This document shows positions 26,896-35,231 of a stretch of 64,000 bases of DNA, one piece after another. The notes beneath the pieces are model-generated. The model worked only from the letters and a program-made list of their open reading frames with translations. It had not been told where the DNA came from and made no database searches. Both the position numbers and the translations under genes were made by a program. The DNA is from an uncultured Dorea sp. (GTDB lineage: Bacteria > Bacillota > Clostridia > Lachnospirales > Lachnospiraceae). How positions within the stretch are numbered: the stretch's first letter is position 1; the number at the start of each line of letters is the position of its first letter. Location: assembly GCA_910587575.1 (NCBI GenBank), contig CAJULU010000003.1:28072-92071 (forward strand), read 5' to 3'.

Positions 26896-28273
26896 CAGAA
26901 CCTTTTACTCCCTGTGCTGCAAGGCTGGGTTTTAAGTAGACGTTTCTTCCCGTATCAAGGTTATAGCCGATATAAATACCGTCCGTTTCCCCTAACTGCT
27001 GCGTCGCCCCGAATCCAAGTCCGGCAAGGAAATCGCTGGTAACATACTGGATATAGTCATTCATGTACCGCTTGCTTGCTGGTAGAAATTCCCCATGCAA
27101 TCCCAGCATATCCCCGAACGGGCGTACCAGCTTCACATTCAAGTCGTCGTAGAAATCCTTGACTTCATCACAGCGGCGTTTCAGCTCGTCCAGATTGTCA
27201 GCCGCCACACGGATAACATAGGACAATTTATACATGGATTCCTTTGACTGGTCTAAACTGGTTTCCAGCTCATTTACCGAATCCAAAGCCTCCATTACGT
27301 TGCTGCCTGTCTCATTGTTGGATTCCCACGCATGGTTATCCAAGTCTTTTAGCTCTTTCTTCTTGTTGCGGACGGTTGATAAGGCTTTTTTATTTGTCAC
27401 AATCTCTACATTCATTGAGGTTGAGACAGGGAATGTGAACTGCTGTTGCTGGTAGTAGAAGATTTCCGAAGATGGAAAGTCCAACTCCCCGACAATGTTG
27501 TTGATGGTAAAATAAGCAGCGTAGGTTATGATATCCTCACTGTCTATTTCCAAATACCGTTGGTTTTCGGTTATCATACGGCGAGTAGGACGGATGAGGT
27601 CATATCGCTTTACCAGTGTTTCACGCTTCAATCTTTTTATGGGAAAATCGTATTCATAATCCTCATAGGCAACACCGGCTCTGCCGTAAATATGCTCTAT
27701 GAGATAGCCAAAATCCTTTTTCTCCAATCTGCGAAATTTAAAGCGTCTGGAAATTTTATTTTCCAGTAACTTTTCCATCTTTATGTAACGATTGATTTCA
27801 TCATTGCTTATGGAAATGAAGTCGCCCATCAGTTTATGGTTGACCTCATAGATAAAATCTGTAAAGCTCATAGACACTGATTTCCTTATACCTTTTAAGC
27901 TAATTTCTTCTTCATTTACTAACAGCTTAAAAAAAAAAAAAAAACGGTAGTCAATCTGGTTTTCTCCAATCATATCTACTAATGCTTGTGTCTGCTGGTC
28001 TATCTTCTCACAGGCGACCTCACATAGCCGCCCTGTGATTTCCTTCTTTGAACGCTCTTGTGTAGCCCGTATACTTGATTCCGTGCTTATCTGTAAGGCA
28101 TGGATTTTCCCGTCACGGCTCTGTGCGATAAGCTGGCGGAAGTTATCATGTACCAGATACTTTTCCTCTGGTGACAGGAACGAATAATTGTAGGGTATCA
28201 ACTCGTAGTAGGCAAAACATTCGCCGTCATAGTTGAATACCAGATTGTTTTCAATATATTTAATCGGGAACAT
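26786..28273 (-). pseudogene. truncated VirB4/TcpF-type conjugation ATPase
   Basis: The gene starts at ATG 28273 (AGGAGTGAAATCT upstream): MFPIKYIENNLVFNYDGECF, the N terminus of Tn916 Orf16-like VirB4. It runs through SVTNALAAAFLGSLGGGKSF, which contains the Walker A motif, and then diverges abruptly at about 26842 into the xre remnant. The catalytic ATPase half (Walker B and beyond) is therefore missing. It also contains a run of 16 T on the coding strand (about 27929-27944), giving five Phe in a row at a place where relatives have a shorter run. It should not be functional. Confidence 0.88.
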
Positions 28274-28649
28274 AGATTTCACTCCTAACTGCTGTGACAG
28301 CGGTATTAAAATTTTCAGTTTTCAGATGGACGGTCTTTCCGGCATAGGTGACTTTTGGGCGTAAGTAGTAGGAAATACAGGATTTTAGGAATCCAAATGG
28401 TTTCTTCCCGTCGAAAGTCTTTTGGGATACGAACCATGTAAACGCTACGGGAAATCCAAAATATTTGAGGAATACCCCGTCAATCATGGAGAATGGCGGC
28501 AGCTCCCCGAACAGGATAACGACGAACAGCGACAGCACAAACCACGCCATCTGGCTAAAGGTCACGGGAAATGGGAGCTGAAAGTCATTGATAGCATAGA
28601 TAACTTTCTCCACGCTCCAAATATTAGTGTAGCTTTTTAATTTTTTCAA
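28260..28649 (-). CDS. conjugation protein TcpE (Tn916 Orf17-like)
   Basis: 129 residues with two hydrophobic segments (FSQMAWFVLSLFVVILFG and a shorter one near residue 65). The C-terminal KKPFGFLKSCISYYLRPKVT is typical of TcpE-family membrane proteins of Gram-positive type IV transfer systems. The start is TTG at 28649. The 3' end overlaps virB4 slightly. With VirB4 broken, this gene is probably a relic in function. Confidence 0.8.
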   Translation of the reverse strand: MKKLKSYTNIWSVEKVIYAINDFQLPFPVTFSQMAWFVLSLFVVILFGELPPFSMIDGVFLKYFGFPVAFTWFVSQKTFDGKKPFGFLKSCISYYLRPKVTYAGKTVHLKTENFNTAVTAVRSEIYVPD

Positions 28650-28677
28650 TTTTCTGAATCATCCCTTTCTTATTTTC

Positions 28678-28710
28678 TTTAACTGAAAACGGCAGTCTGT
28701 TTCCAGACCG
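28678..28710 (-). terminator. leader terminator upstream of tcpE
   Basis: Minus-strand stem CGGCGGTCTG / CAGACTGCCG with a GAAA tetraloop, followed by TTTT, between ardA and tcpE. Confidence 0.65.
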
Positions 28711-28731
28711 CCGCATATCTCTTGTTGCATA

Positions 28732-28756
28732 AAAAAACCAGTGGTGCTTCACTGGA
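28732..28756 (-). terminator. terminator after the first ardA
   Basis: Minus-strand stem CCAGTG / CACTGG followed by seven T, just after the ardA gene that ends at 28802. Confidence 0.65.
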
Positions 28757-28801
28757 AGATAATAAATCCGTATGCTATTATCACTACTGGTAGAAGTATC
28801 C

Positions 28802-29290
28802 TTAATACGGACATTCAAATACCCCGTGATTGGTAACTACAAAATGTCCTTCTAAATCTAAGTCACGCCCGTATGCTTCATAATCTATGTAGCTGCGGAT
28901 TCTGTCTGGTATCTCTCCGAGACTTTGACATTCATCTATGAAATAGTAGGCAACGTCGGTCATATCGTTGCAATCGGGATACTGGATAATCTCATCTGCA
29001 TGTTCGCATAGTTCTTCTAAATTGCGGTAGTAGCCAAGCAGCTCCGAAAGCTCGTCCTGTATGTCCTCCGGTAAATCCTCCACCATCTCGCAAAGTCGGT
29101 TGATTTCCTCAATAGGCGTATACTCGTCAATGTCAAAGGGCAGCTCGTAGTCGTGAATTGCGTATTCCTCATACTCGTCATTTAAGCCGATACGTTCTGC
29201 CATCTCGTCATAGTCTATGGGCGGCGTGAACCATGCGCCCACCAGTTCCCCTTCATTGTATTTTCCGAGGTTGGCAATGTAAACCTGCAT
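28802..29290 (-). CDS. ardA: antirestriction protein ArdA
   Basis: 162 residues, very acidic. MQVYIANLGKYNEGELVGAW and FTPPIDYDEMAERIG are the ArdA N terminus, and YAIHDYELPFDIDEYTPIEE the conserved middle. ArdA mimics B-form DNA and blocks type I restriction enzymes, protecting incoming conjugative DNA. AAAGGTGGTGG lies upstream. A second ArdA-like gene is directly before it. Confidence 0.93.
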   Translation of the reverse strand: MQVYIANLGKYNEGELVGAWFTPPIDYDEMAERIGLNDEYEEYAIHDYELPFDIDEYTPIEEINRLCEMVEDLPEDIQDELSELLGYYRNLEELCEHADEIIQYPDCNDMTDVAYYFIDECQSLGEIPDRIRSYIDYEAYGRDLDLEGHFVVTNHGVFECPY

Positions 29291-29314
29291 TTCTTCTATG
29301 ATATACCACCACCT

Positions 29315-29809
29315 TTACCGATAGCGGAACACGCCGCTTGCTGTGAAAAGATACTCGTCGCTTGCTTCTAATTCCTGCCCGATTGACGCATAGTCGATAT
29401 GGTTCTGCAGAGCAGCCGGAATCTCCCCGTAGAGCTGTTCCTCTGTCAGAAGAATCCTTGCCAGCGATTCCCCGTCGTATGCGTCATAATGGCGTATCTC
29501 GTCCTTGTTTTCAAAAAAATCCTCAAATCTGTAAAACCACTTTTTCTGTATGGTTTCTATTTCATTCCCCACAGGCGTACCCTCTATTTCCTGTACCTTG
29601 CGGCAGTTCTCGTTGACCTCCCAGATGGGAGTGTCGGTATTCACATAGAACGGCAACTCATAGTCTGCAATTAATAATTGTTCCTCATGCTCCACGCCTA
29701 ATCTTTCCTTGATTTCCTCAAAATCCACAAGGCAGTCAAACCAGTCGCCGGAATATTCCTCGTCGCCCTCTCGGTAAGGCTTTGTATTGTTCAACAGGTA
29801 AATCCTCAT
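29315..29809 (-). CDS. second ArdA-like antirestriction protein
   Basis: 164 residues, acidic. MRIYLLNNTKPYREGDEEYS, then GDWFDCLVDFEEIKERLG and ADYELPFYVNTDTPIWEVNE match the ArdA pattern but diverge from the neighbour. The ATG at 29809 overlaps the stop of the upstream gene, giving translational coupling; a GTG three codons earlier is possible. Two ArdA paralogs side by side would widen protection against host restriction. Confidence 0.85.
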   Translation of the reverse strand: MRIYLLNNTKPYREGDEEYSGDWFDCLVDFEEIKERLGVEHEEQLLIADYELPFYVNTDTPIWEVNENCRKVQEIEGTPVGNEIETIQKKWFYRFEDFFENKDEIRHYDAYDGESLARILLTEEQLYGEIPAALQNHIDYASIGQELEASDEYLFTASGVFRYR

Positions 29810-30036
29810 TTCATACACGTTGTTTCACGTCCTTTCTTAATTTCCTGTGTTCCCATGATTACAATATAATCCTCTCCAAATACATAATGGGAAAATTTTT
29901 CTAACTGTTCCTTTGGGTAGGAGTACGGTGGCAGCTCCTTTAATTCTTCCAACACCCTTTTTCTGCGATGGGGCAGGTCAGAGATATAGTTGCAACCAGC
30001 CAGTCCTACCATGTCCTCAAAAATATCTGTTTTCAT
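29806..30036 (-). CDS. small Tn916 orf19-like conjugative element protein
   Basis: 76 residues: MKTDIFEDMVGLAGCNYISD, then LPHRRKRVLEELKEL. It resembles the small uncharacterised Orf19-type protein next to ardA in Tn916-family elements. ATTGGAGGATTAA precedes the ATG. No function is known. Confidence 0.65.
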   Translation of the reverse strand: MKTDIFEDMVGLAGCNYISDLPHRRKRVLEELKELPPYSYPKEQLEKFSHYVFGEDYIVIMGTQEIKKGRETTCMK

Positions 30037-30059
30037 TTAATCCTCCAATTCCACATAAA

Positions 30060-30092
30060 AAAAGCAGTAACCATGTTTGATATACTGCTCAT
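30060..30092 (-). terminator. terminator after the cyclase-like gene
   Basis: Minus-strand stem AGCAGTA / TACTGCT followed by seven T, 70-100 bp after the cyclase-like gene. Confidence 0.7.
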
Positions 30093-30163
30093 TAATTATG
30101 AATATAAAATCGTCACCCAAAGACAATACTGAATATTTTTTTACAATTTCAGGTATTTAATCG

Positions 30164-30910
30164 TTACTTTAATTGTAAATCTAGTGAAAGCCTATATTTT
30201 CTATCTCTTTTTTCATTTTTTCTATCCAATTCTGAATTAACAAAGTTCATATGCCAACAAAATTTTTGGTAGGTTTTTTCGTCGATGTCTTTGCCAATTT
30301 CCTTTTGCATATTTTTAAACCCATTCATTAGCATTTCACCGCAAAAATGGCAATCATTGAGAAAGTTCAAAAAATAAAGATTATCAAAATCTTTTCTAAT
30401 ATATCCACTCAACTTGCTATCTTGAAGAATTTCATTGACAACATTTCTATCAATTATAATTCTAGGGTAATTCGCAACCTTATCCTCTAAGTAATATGAT
30501 TTTAAAAGTGCTTCCCCCCAAACCATTACATCATCTATAAAAAGTTGTCCTATAGAAATATCACCACGCATGAGCCAACCTACACAATCGCTTGCTGCCA
30601 ACTCTTGAAAATGACCTGCACACATTAATAAACTTCTAATATCACGTTTACGTTGTTTTGTTTTACTTGATATTTTTTTTGCTATGATGATATTATCGGA
30701 GAAGATTTTAAATCGAATATCTTTGTTTTCTTCAATTTGAACTTCCTTTGTTACATTTATTGAGAACGTATATAAATTGTGTAATATGTTCATTGCCAGT
30801 TGTTGGTCTGTTGACTTGATTTTGTTTGTAATACCTAAAAGGTCAATATATGCAACAATATAAGTATCCGTTTTTCGACTATAAGCATCTGCATTTTGGT
30901 TTATTAACAT
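30164..30910 (-). CDS. AT-rich cargo protein, resembles class III nucleotidyl cyclase fold
   Basis: 248 residues, not part of the usual Tn916 backbone and more AT-rich than its neighbours. It has TYIVAYIDLLGITNKI with an early Asp, RFKIFSDNIIIAKKI with a second Asp, and GWLMRGDISIGQLFIDD, then WGEALLKSYYLED. This spacing (two metal Asp and an RG-x-G segment) is like class III cyclases and the pyrimidine cyclases of the Pycsar anti-phage system. I cannot confirm catalytic residues, so enzyme activity is a guess. AAGGAGACATC precedes the ATG. Confidence 0.5.
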   Translation of the reverse strand: MLINQNADAYSRKTDTYIVAYIDLLGITNKIKSTDQQLAMNILHNLYTFSINVTKEVQIEENKDIRFKIFSDNIIIAKKISSKTKQRKRDIRSLLMCAGHFQELAASDCVGWLMRGDISIGQLFIDDVMVWGEALLKSYYLEDKVANYPRIIIDRNVVNEILQDSKLSGYIRKDFDNLYFLNFLNDCHFCGEMLMNGFKNMQKEIGKDIDEKTYQKFCWHMNFVNSELDRKNEKRDRKYRLSLDLQLK

Positions 30911-31041
30911 GATGTCTCCTTATTTTTCTGTAGTTATAAAGTATATATGTTCATTTGTCTGTTTCTCACATTATATCACTATTGATTTGCTGTTTAAATA
31001 TTTATTTCTTTTATTTGTGTACCATTCCTTCACCCCCTTTT

Positions 31042-31101
31042 CATTCCCCCTATGCCCGAACTCCCATAGGGGGAATGGTAAGTTTGCGTTGAGACGCAAA
31101 C
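31042..31101. terminator. two hairpins downstream of tcpD
   Basis: A 13-bp perfect stem CATTCCCCCTATG / CATAGGGGGAATG (31042-31054, 31065-31077) and GTTTGCG / CGCAAAC near 31082-31101 end the tcpD transcript and separate it from the cargo gene. Confidence 0.55.
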
Positions 31102-31112
31102 TATTAGATTTG

Positions 31113-31334
31113 CTATGCTCCGATAATTCTATTGAAAAGCTGCAATAACACCTCTTTCACGCCAGCAGCATTGAATACCAGACCGACAGCAATCAAGGCA
31201 ATCACCAAGAACCCGATAAGTTTTGAAAACTCCCGCTTGAATCCAAGATACACCCCAATAACCACGATTGCCATAAGCACCAGCGATTGTGCATTGCTTA
31301 AAAACCAGTTGTATAAATTCTGTCCAAAATTCAT
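31113..31334 (-). CDS. TcpD family membrane protein
   Basis: 73 residues with two hydrophobic segments: NAQSLVLMAIVVIGVYLGFK and KLIGFLVIALIAVGLVFNAA. This matches TcpD/Maff2-type small membrane proteins of Gram-positive conjugation modules. GAAAGGAGAAATGAAGA precedes the ATG. The ATG overlaps the stop of a tiny upstream gene. Confidence 0.8.
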   Translation of the reverse strand: MNFGQNLYNWFLSNAQSLVLMAIVVIGVYLGFKREFSKLIGFLVIALIAVGLVFNAAGVKEVLLQLFNRIIGA

Positions 31335-31465
31335 TCTTCATTTCTCCTTTCAAATTGCTCCATTTCCCTGTCAAATCGGCTGCCAGCCTGTACCAGACAT
31401 AACGCCGAGATTCCTACGCCTGCCCCGAATGATAATAGGAACAAGTCAAACAATAATTGTTTCAA
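31331..31465 (-). CDS. DUF3789-like small membrane protein, 44 aa
   Basis: A short gene easily missed: TTG start at 31465 with AGGAGG seven bases upstream. It reads KQLLFDLFLLSFGAGVG, then ISALCLVQAGSRFDREMEQ. One membrane helix followed by a charged tail with DREME is the DUF3789 pattern common beside tcpD. It overlaps the relaxase stop and the tcpD start, so translation of all three is coupled. Confidence 0.7.
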   Translation of the reverse strand: MKQLLFDLFLLSFGAGVGISALCLVQAGSRFDREMEQFERRNEE

Positions 31466-32667
31466 TCCGTATCCTCCTGTCTTTGAATCACTTCCTCTGT
31501 GGAAGTCGTCTGTTGTTTTATCAGTTTCTTATGACGTTCGCTTAGCTCCACATCATTTAAAATGTCTCTAAGAAAATGTGTGCCGTTGGCACGGTCAATC
31601 TTTTGCAGCATTTTCCATGTAGGGGCAACCTGCCTGTCTATCCAGTTTAGCGTCCGTGTGAGCGTATACGGCTCTGGCTGCGTCGTCAGTTTCAAACGTC
31701 TGCGGTCAGAACCGATAAAGTATGCCCATTTTTCGTTGGTTTTCCATTCGCTGCGCCGCTTGTCCACCTCCTTATCAGCGAAACGGATATATCGGTTGAT
31801 AATGGAAAATGCGGTACGCTCTGCGTCGTAATAAGTCAACAAGTCACATACTGCATGGTAGGCTCTTTCATTTTTGAGCCGGATTTCAAATCGGTTTCTG
31901 ATTTTCGTATCCTCTATGGGAATCCCATTCTTCACATACTGCTCATAATTCTTTTCATAAATGCAGAAGTAAACTTCTGATTTCAGAGAACCGATATACA
32001 GTGTATTTCCCATACTATATCCGTCCTGTTCATGGGTTCGCACCAATTCGCCGCTGCGGTAGCTCTTGAAACTGCGGAATACAGAAATACATTCTTCATG
32101 GTTACATTTTTCGGTCAGCTCTGGAATATCCAGTATACCGACCATATCGTTAATAGCAAGGTCAAGCCGCTTCATTACGCCGCCGTCGCCTAAAGCGTCC
32201 ATGAAGAAATCGTACCAGCTTCTATGCTGTGCTAACAGATAACTCTCCATCTGTCGGCAGCCTTTTCCTTTCAGTTCCAGCAGTGTACCTTTTTCTTCAT
32301 CAGCGGAAGTAAGTACGAACACGTCACCTAAGACATAATGCTCCGAGTAAGAATAAAAACCGAAATCTTCATGTATCATCATATTTGTTTTCAGTTGCAG
32401 AATGTCCTCTATCACATGCTTTACATCAGTTGTGGGAAAGCGTATGCGTACATAGTCAAACAGCATGGTAAGCGGTGATTCTGGATTATATTTTTCCAGT
32501 GCCATAAGTAATTGTTTCTGGATTTCCTCTGTCAGTGCCACCTTGCCGGATTCCAGACGGTTCAAATGTTCTCTGCTGATTCCTGCTTCAACCGCTAGCT
32601 TATTTTGAGAAATGCCATAGGCAATACGCTTTTCCTTGAAATCCTTTATCCAGTCCGTTTCATTCAG
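31462..32667 (-). CDS. replication-initiation type relaxase (Tn916 Orf20 / MobT-like)
   Basis: 401 residues with a CTG start. The N-terminal XRE-type helix-turn-helix (DWIKDFKEKRIAYGISQNKL, then GISREHLNRLESGK) precedes a Rep_trans domain (LAINDMVGILDIPELTEKC, EIRLKNERAYHAVCDLL). This fits the MobT relaxases that nick oriT and also prime replication of the circular form. A canonical start codon is absent: an in-frame CTG at 32667 lies seven bases after AGGAGG, and the first TTG at 32565 would lose the helix-turn-helix. It sits next to an oriT-like repeat. Confidence 0.82.
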   Translation of the reverse strand: MNETDWIKDFKEKRIAYGISQNKLAVEAGISREHLNRLESGKVALTEEIQKQLLMALEKYNPESPLTMLFDYVRIRFPTTDVKHVIEDILQLKTNMMIHEDFGFYSYSEHYVLGDVFVLTSADEEKGTLLELKGKGCRQMESYLLAQHRSWYDFFMDALGDGGVMKRLDLAINDMVGILDIPELTEKCNHEECISVFRSFKSYRSGELVRTHEQDGYSMGNTLYIGSLKSEVYFCIYEKNYEQYVKNGIPIEDTKIRNRFEIRLKNERAYHAVCDLLTYYDAERTAFSIINRYIRFADKEVDKRRSEWKTNEKWAYFIGSDRRRLKLTTQPEPYTLTRTLNWIDRQVAPTWKMLQKIDRANGTHFLRDILNDVELSERHKKLIKQQTTSTEEVIQRQEDTD

Positions 32668-32689
32668 TCTAACCCCTCCTAACTTAAAA

Positions 32690-32722
32690 AGGTGTGACAG
32701 GATACCAGTCTTTTGTCACACC
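32690..32722 (-). terminator. hairpin upstream of the relaxase gene, attenuator-like
   Basis: GGTGTGACA / TGTCACACC (32691-32699, 32714-32722). On the minus strand it is followed by TTTTT just before the relaxase ribosome-binding site, so it looks like a leader terminator. Confidence 0.55.
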
Positions 32723-32794
32723 TCTAAAATCCGTCGAAAATGCCTGTACCATAAGGGATTTTCAGATTTCCGAATCTGTTTTCAGTTGTATTTG

Positions 32795-32820
32795 TGCCCC
32801 CCTGTTAGATACCGGGGGCA
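32795..32820. other. candidate origin of transfer (oriT)
   Basis: Inverted repeat TGCCCCC / GGGGGCA around the sequence CTGTTAGATAC, lying between the relaxase and coupling-protein genes, as oriT does in Tn916. The minus-strand motif GTATCTAACAGGGGG is close to the published oriT repeat of the ICEBs1/Tn916 group as I recall it. A second perfect stem, GCAGGTGCGG / CCGCACCTGC (32825-32848), is next to it. Confidence 0.65.
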
Positions 32821-32853
32821 TATGGCAGGTGCGGCATACCGCACCTGCACAGG

Positions 32854-34257
32854 CTAGTCCGTACCTGCGGCTTCCGCTTCGCACGCCGCCTGTCCGTCCT
32901 GCCTGTCCTGTGTAAGTTTCCCTATCTCCTTTAGGAAGTCATACCCTTTTGGTACAAGGGGAGTGTAAAACTCGGATATAACACTCGTACCCGTATCCAC
33001 ATAACCACGCCCCTTTATCTGTTTTAAGAAGAAGTCCTTGTTTACTTCTCCGAACATCATAGAGTAACCCAGTTCCGACATACGCCCAAGAGCCACACGG
33101 AAATTAAATTGGTCTCGTATTCCATCGCCCAGATATTTTGCGTCTGGTCTCTGACAGGCGAGAATGAGAAAATATCCTGCCTGCCGCCCAAGCATGACTA
33201 TTTGTTTCAGCTTATTTAGGACAGCCGCATTTTCTTTTGTCGTCAGCATTTCCATAAACGCCACATATTCATCAAAGATTAGGAAGTGGGGCGGTAATCC
33301 CAAGTAAGCATAGTTTTCACCCGTCTTATAATTTTCCATGTGTTTCATGGTTTCCGAGCGTTCCATCATGCCGTTATAGAAACGGTCAATACAAGCGGTA
33401 ATATCTTCCTTTTTGTAGTAGACTTCGGGCATGACAGCGGCAAGGTCGGCAAGGTCAGCGTTCTTCGGGTCTAATACATATAGCACTGAATTACAGCGCA
33501 ACATGGCTTCAATAATGGTAAGGATAAAATAGGTTTTTCCTCCACCTGTACCGCCAGCAATCAGCATGTGGGGGAGTTTGTCATACTCCCACCAGATATT
33601 TTTCATCAGCCGGAGTCTGCCCTTTTCTGCCTGTACATCATTGATGGTAATGCGGTTTGCAATCGTATCATAGAGCAGGGCATACTCCACGTAGGAATCA
33701 TGCAGCTCTTTGGATACCAATTCACAATATAAGCCTGTTTCCAGCTTTTTCTCCAAATGTAAGAGCTGGTCTTGATATTTTCCCAGCGTGATTTCCGTCT
33801 GGATATGGAGCAAGCCATTCTCCATGCGGTAATACATCTTTGGAAAATAGGTAATCCGTTTCTTTTTCCCATCTAACGGCAGGTCTTTGAAGATACCGCC
33901 ATCCTGTGAAGTTTCTTCTTCATACCAGCCATTTTCCAGAATCATACGTGCCAGCTTTTGGCGGTGAAGGAGTTGCTTAACCTTGTCATATCGGAATCGG
34001 TAATAGGACAGAGCAGCAGCTAAACAGATAAATGTTGATATAATGAACGTAACTATCCTGTATGGCGTAAGGTGAAACTGTATGTTGCCGCCACTAAAAA
34101 GCGTGACCGAGTTCCAGTCAGTTGTTATGATTGTCTTTAGGTTCAAGAGTATCATTGCCATAAAGAACAGCCGGAGCAACGAGCTAGCAGCAAAGCGGAA
34201 AATCAGAGATTTATCACCGGCTCTGATACGGTTCCTTTTCCTTTTAAATAATTGCAT
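32854..34257 (-). CDS. FtsK/SpoIIIE-type coupling protein (TcpA, Tn916 Orf21-like)
   Basis: 467 residues. Two membrane helices lie near residues 20-40 and 66-86. The ATPase domain has Walker A GGTGGGKTYFIL, Walker B HFLIFDEYVAF, and ACQRPDAKYLGDGIRDQFNF typical of FtsK-like conjugation motors. It would hand the nicked strand to the secretion channel. GAAAGGAAAAGATT precedes the ATG. A leader hairpin lies upstream. Confidence 0.92.
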   Translation of the reverse strand: MQLFKRKRNRIRAGDKSLIFRFAASSLLRLFFMAMILLNLKTIITTDWNSVTLFSGGNIQFHLTPYRIVTFIISTFICLAAALSYYRFRYDKVKQLLHRQKLARMILENGWYEEETSQDGGIFKDLPLDGKKKRITYFPKMYYRMENGLLHIQTEITLGKYQDQLLHLEKKLETGLYCELVSKELHDSYVEYALLYDTIANRITINDVQAEKGRLRLMKNIWWEYDKLPHMLIAGGTGGGKTYFILTIIEAMLRCNSVLYVLDPKNADLADLAAVMPEVYYKKEDITACIDRFYNGMMERSETMKHMENYKTGENYAYLGLPPHFLIFDEYVAFMEMLTTKENAAVLNKLKQIVMLGRQAGYFLILACQRPDAKYLGDGIRDQFNFRVALGRMSELGYSMMFGEVNKDFFLKQIKGRGYVDTGTSVISEFYTPLVPKGYDFLKEIGKLTQDRQDGQAACEAEAAGTD

Positions 34258-34273
34258 AATCTTTTCCTTTCCA

Positions 34274-34310
34274 TGAAAAAAGCAGCAAATCCTGTAAAAT
34301 CTGCTGCTTA
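34274..34310 (-). terminator. leader terminator upstream of the coupling protein gene
   Basis: Minus-strand stem AGCAGCA / TGCTGCT with AT extension, followed by six T, between the 258-aa cargo gene and the coupling protein gene. Confidence 0.65.
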
Positions 34311-34318
34311 CTTATATG

Positions 34319-35095
34319 TTATTTATCTATCATTTTAGCTATTTTACAAAGCGTTCGATACCCTTCAATTCCTGCGATTTCTAATAGAGCATATTGCTTT
34401 AAAAGTGACTGTAGTGTTGATGAAATTTGTTCAGGCGTATATGGTGTTAAAGAATCCCCGTTAGTAATAGATATAAATCTCTTTCGTTTACTTTGATAAA
34501 TACTCCAAAATCTGCTCATATCAATATCAGGGTTATTTTGTTCAATCTGCTTAACTAAATTAGTAAAAATCTCAGATTGTTTTTCGGCACTTGCTGTAGA
34601 AACCTCTTGAAAAAAGGATTGTAATTGATTGCTAGATACAGAGCTACAATCAACCTCTTTCAATGTTTCAATTATAAATGAAATTTCCACATTGCATATA
34701 GCATTTTGCTTTTCATAGAAATAATTTCTTTGTAGATTGCGTAATAATTCCTGTTGTTCTTGCATAGAAGTAACATACTGGTAAAATTTATTTATACTAT
34801 CGTAACTTTTATTATCTATTTTACGAACAAATAAATGCTTATAATTATTCCAATAATTAACGTCAATTAAAGGAAGTGATTCATAGAACGCAGTTAAATT
34901 TAATCCTTGATTAGTTATGTAAGATTGGATTTCCTGTACACGCTTTTGAAGTTCATTTATTTGTAATACAATCATACAAGCTGCATCACGTAATTTCTCT
35001 TTTTCCTGCATTTTGTAAATCCATACAGCAGATAATCCCACCAAAATCAAACCAAGATTGACCCAATTCGCTTTTAAGAAATCAAATAATTCCAT
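34319..35095 (-). CDS. AT-rich cargo protein with one N-terminal membrane helix, unknown function
   Basis: 258 residues. A hydrophobic helix (VNLGLILVGLSAVWIYKM, residues about 12-29) is followed by long helical, Gln- and Asn-rich sequence (NELQKRVQEIQSYITNQGL, then QEVSTASAEKQ). Base composition is low in GC and unlike the element backbone. I do not recognise the family. A membrane anchor plus a cytoplasmic coiled domain is also the general look of some phage-defence effectors, but nothing specific supports that. AAGGAGACAATATGT precedes the ATG. Confidence 0.55.
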   Translation of the reverse strand: MELFDFLKANWVNLGLILVGLSAVWIYKMQEKEKLRDAACMIVLQINELQKRVQEIQSYITNQGLNLTAFYESLPLIDVNYWNNYKHLFVRKIDNKSYDSINKFYQYVTSMQEQQELLRNLQRNYFYEKQNAICNVEISFIIETLKEVDCSSVSSNQLQSFFQEVSTASAEKQSEIFTNLVKQIEQNNPDIDMSRFWSIYQSKRKRFISITNGDSLTPYTPEQISSTLQSLLKQYALLEIAGIEGYRTLCKIAKMIDK

Positions 35096-35157
35096 ACATA
35101 TTGTCTCCTTAGAATATTTTTATCAATTATATCACTTTCAAATATTGGACACAATAT

Positions 35158-35228
35158 ATATAGGTACGTTCTTTGATTTTTTCAGAAACCGTTCCATCCT
35201 CATTCTGCTTATATACATTTCACCGCTA
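35158..35228 (-). pseudogene. remnant of a DUF961 gene copy
   Basis: About 70 bp nearly identical to 36185-36255 inside the intact DUF961 gene. The minus-strand codons read YKQNEDGTVSEKIKERTY with an upstream stop. It is a partial duplicate left between the cargo gene and the toxin-antitoxin pair. Confidence 0.75.
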
Positions 35229-35231
35229 AGA

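Noticed and set aside
28624..28818. 64-codon minus-strand ORF between ardA and tcpE
   Set aside because: It spans two terminator hairpins and no family is recognised; it looks like chance.
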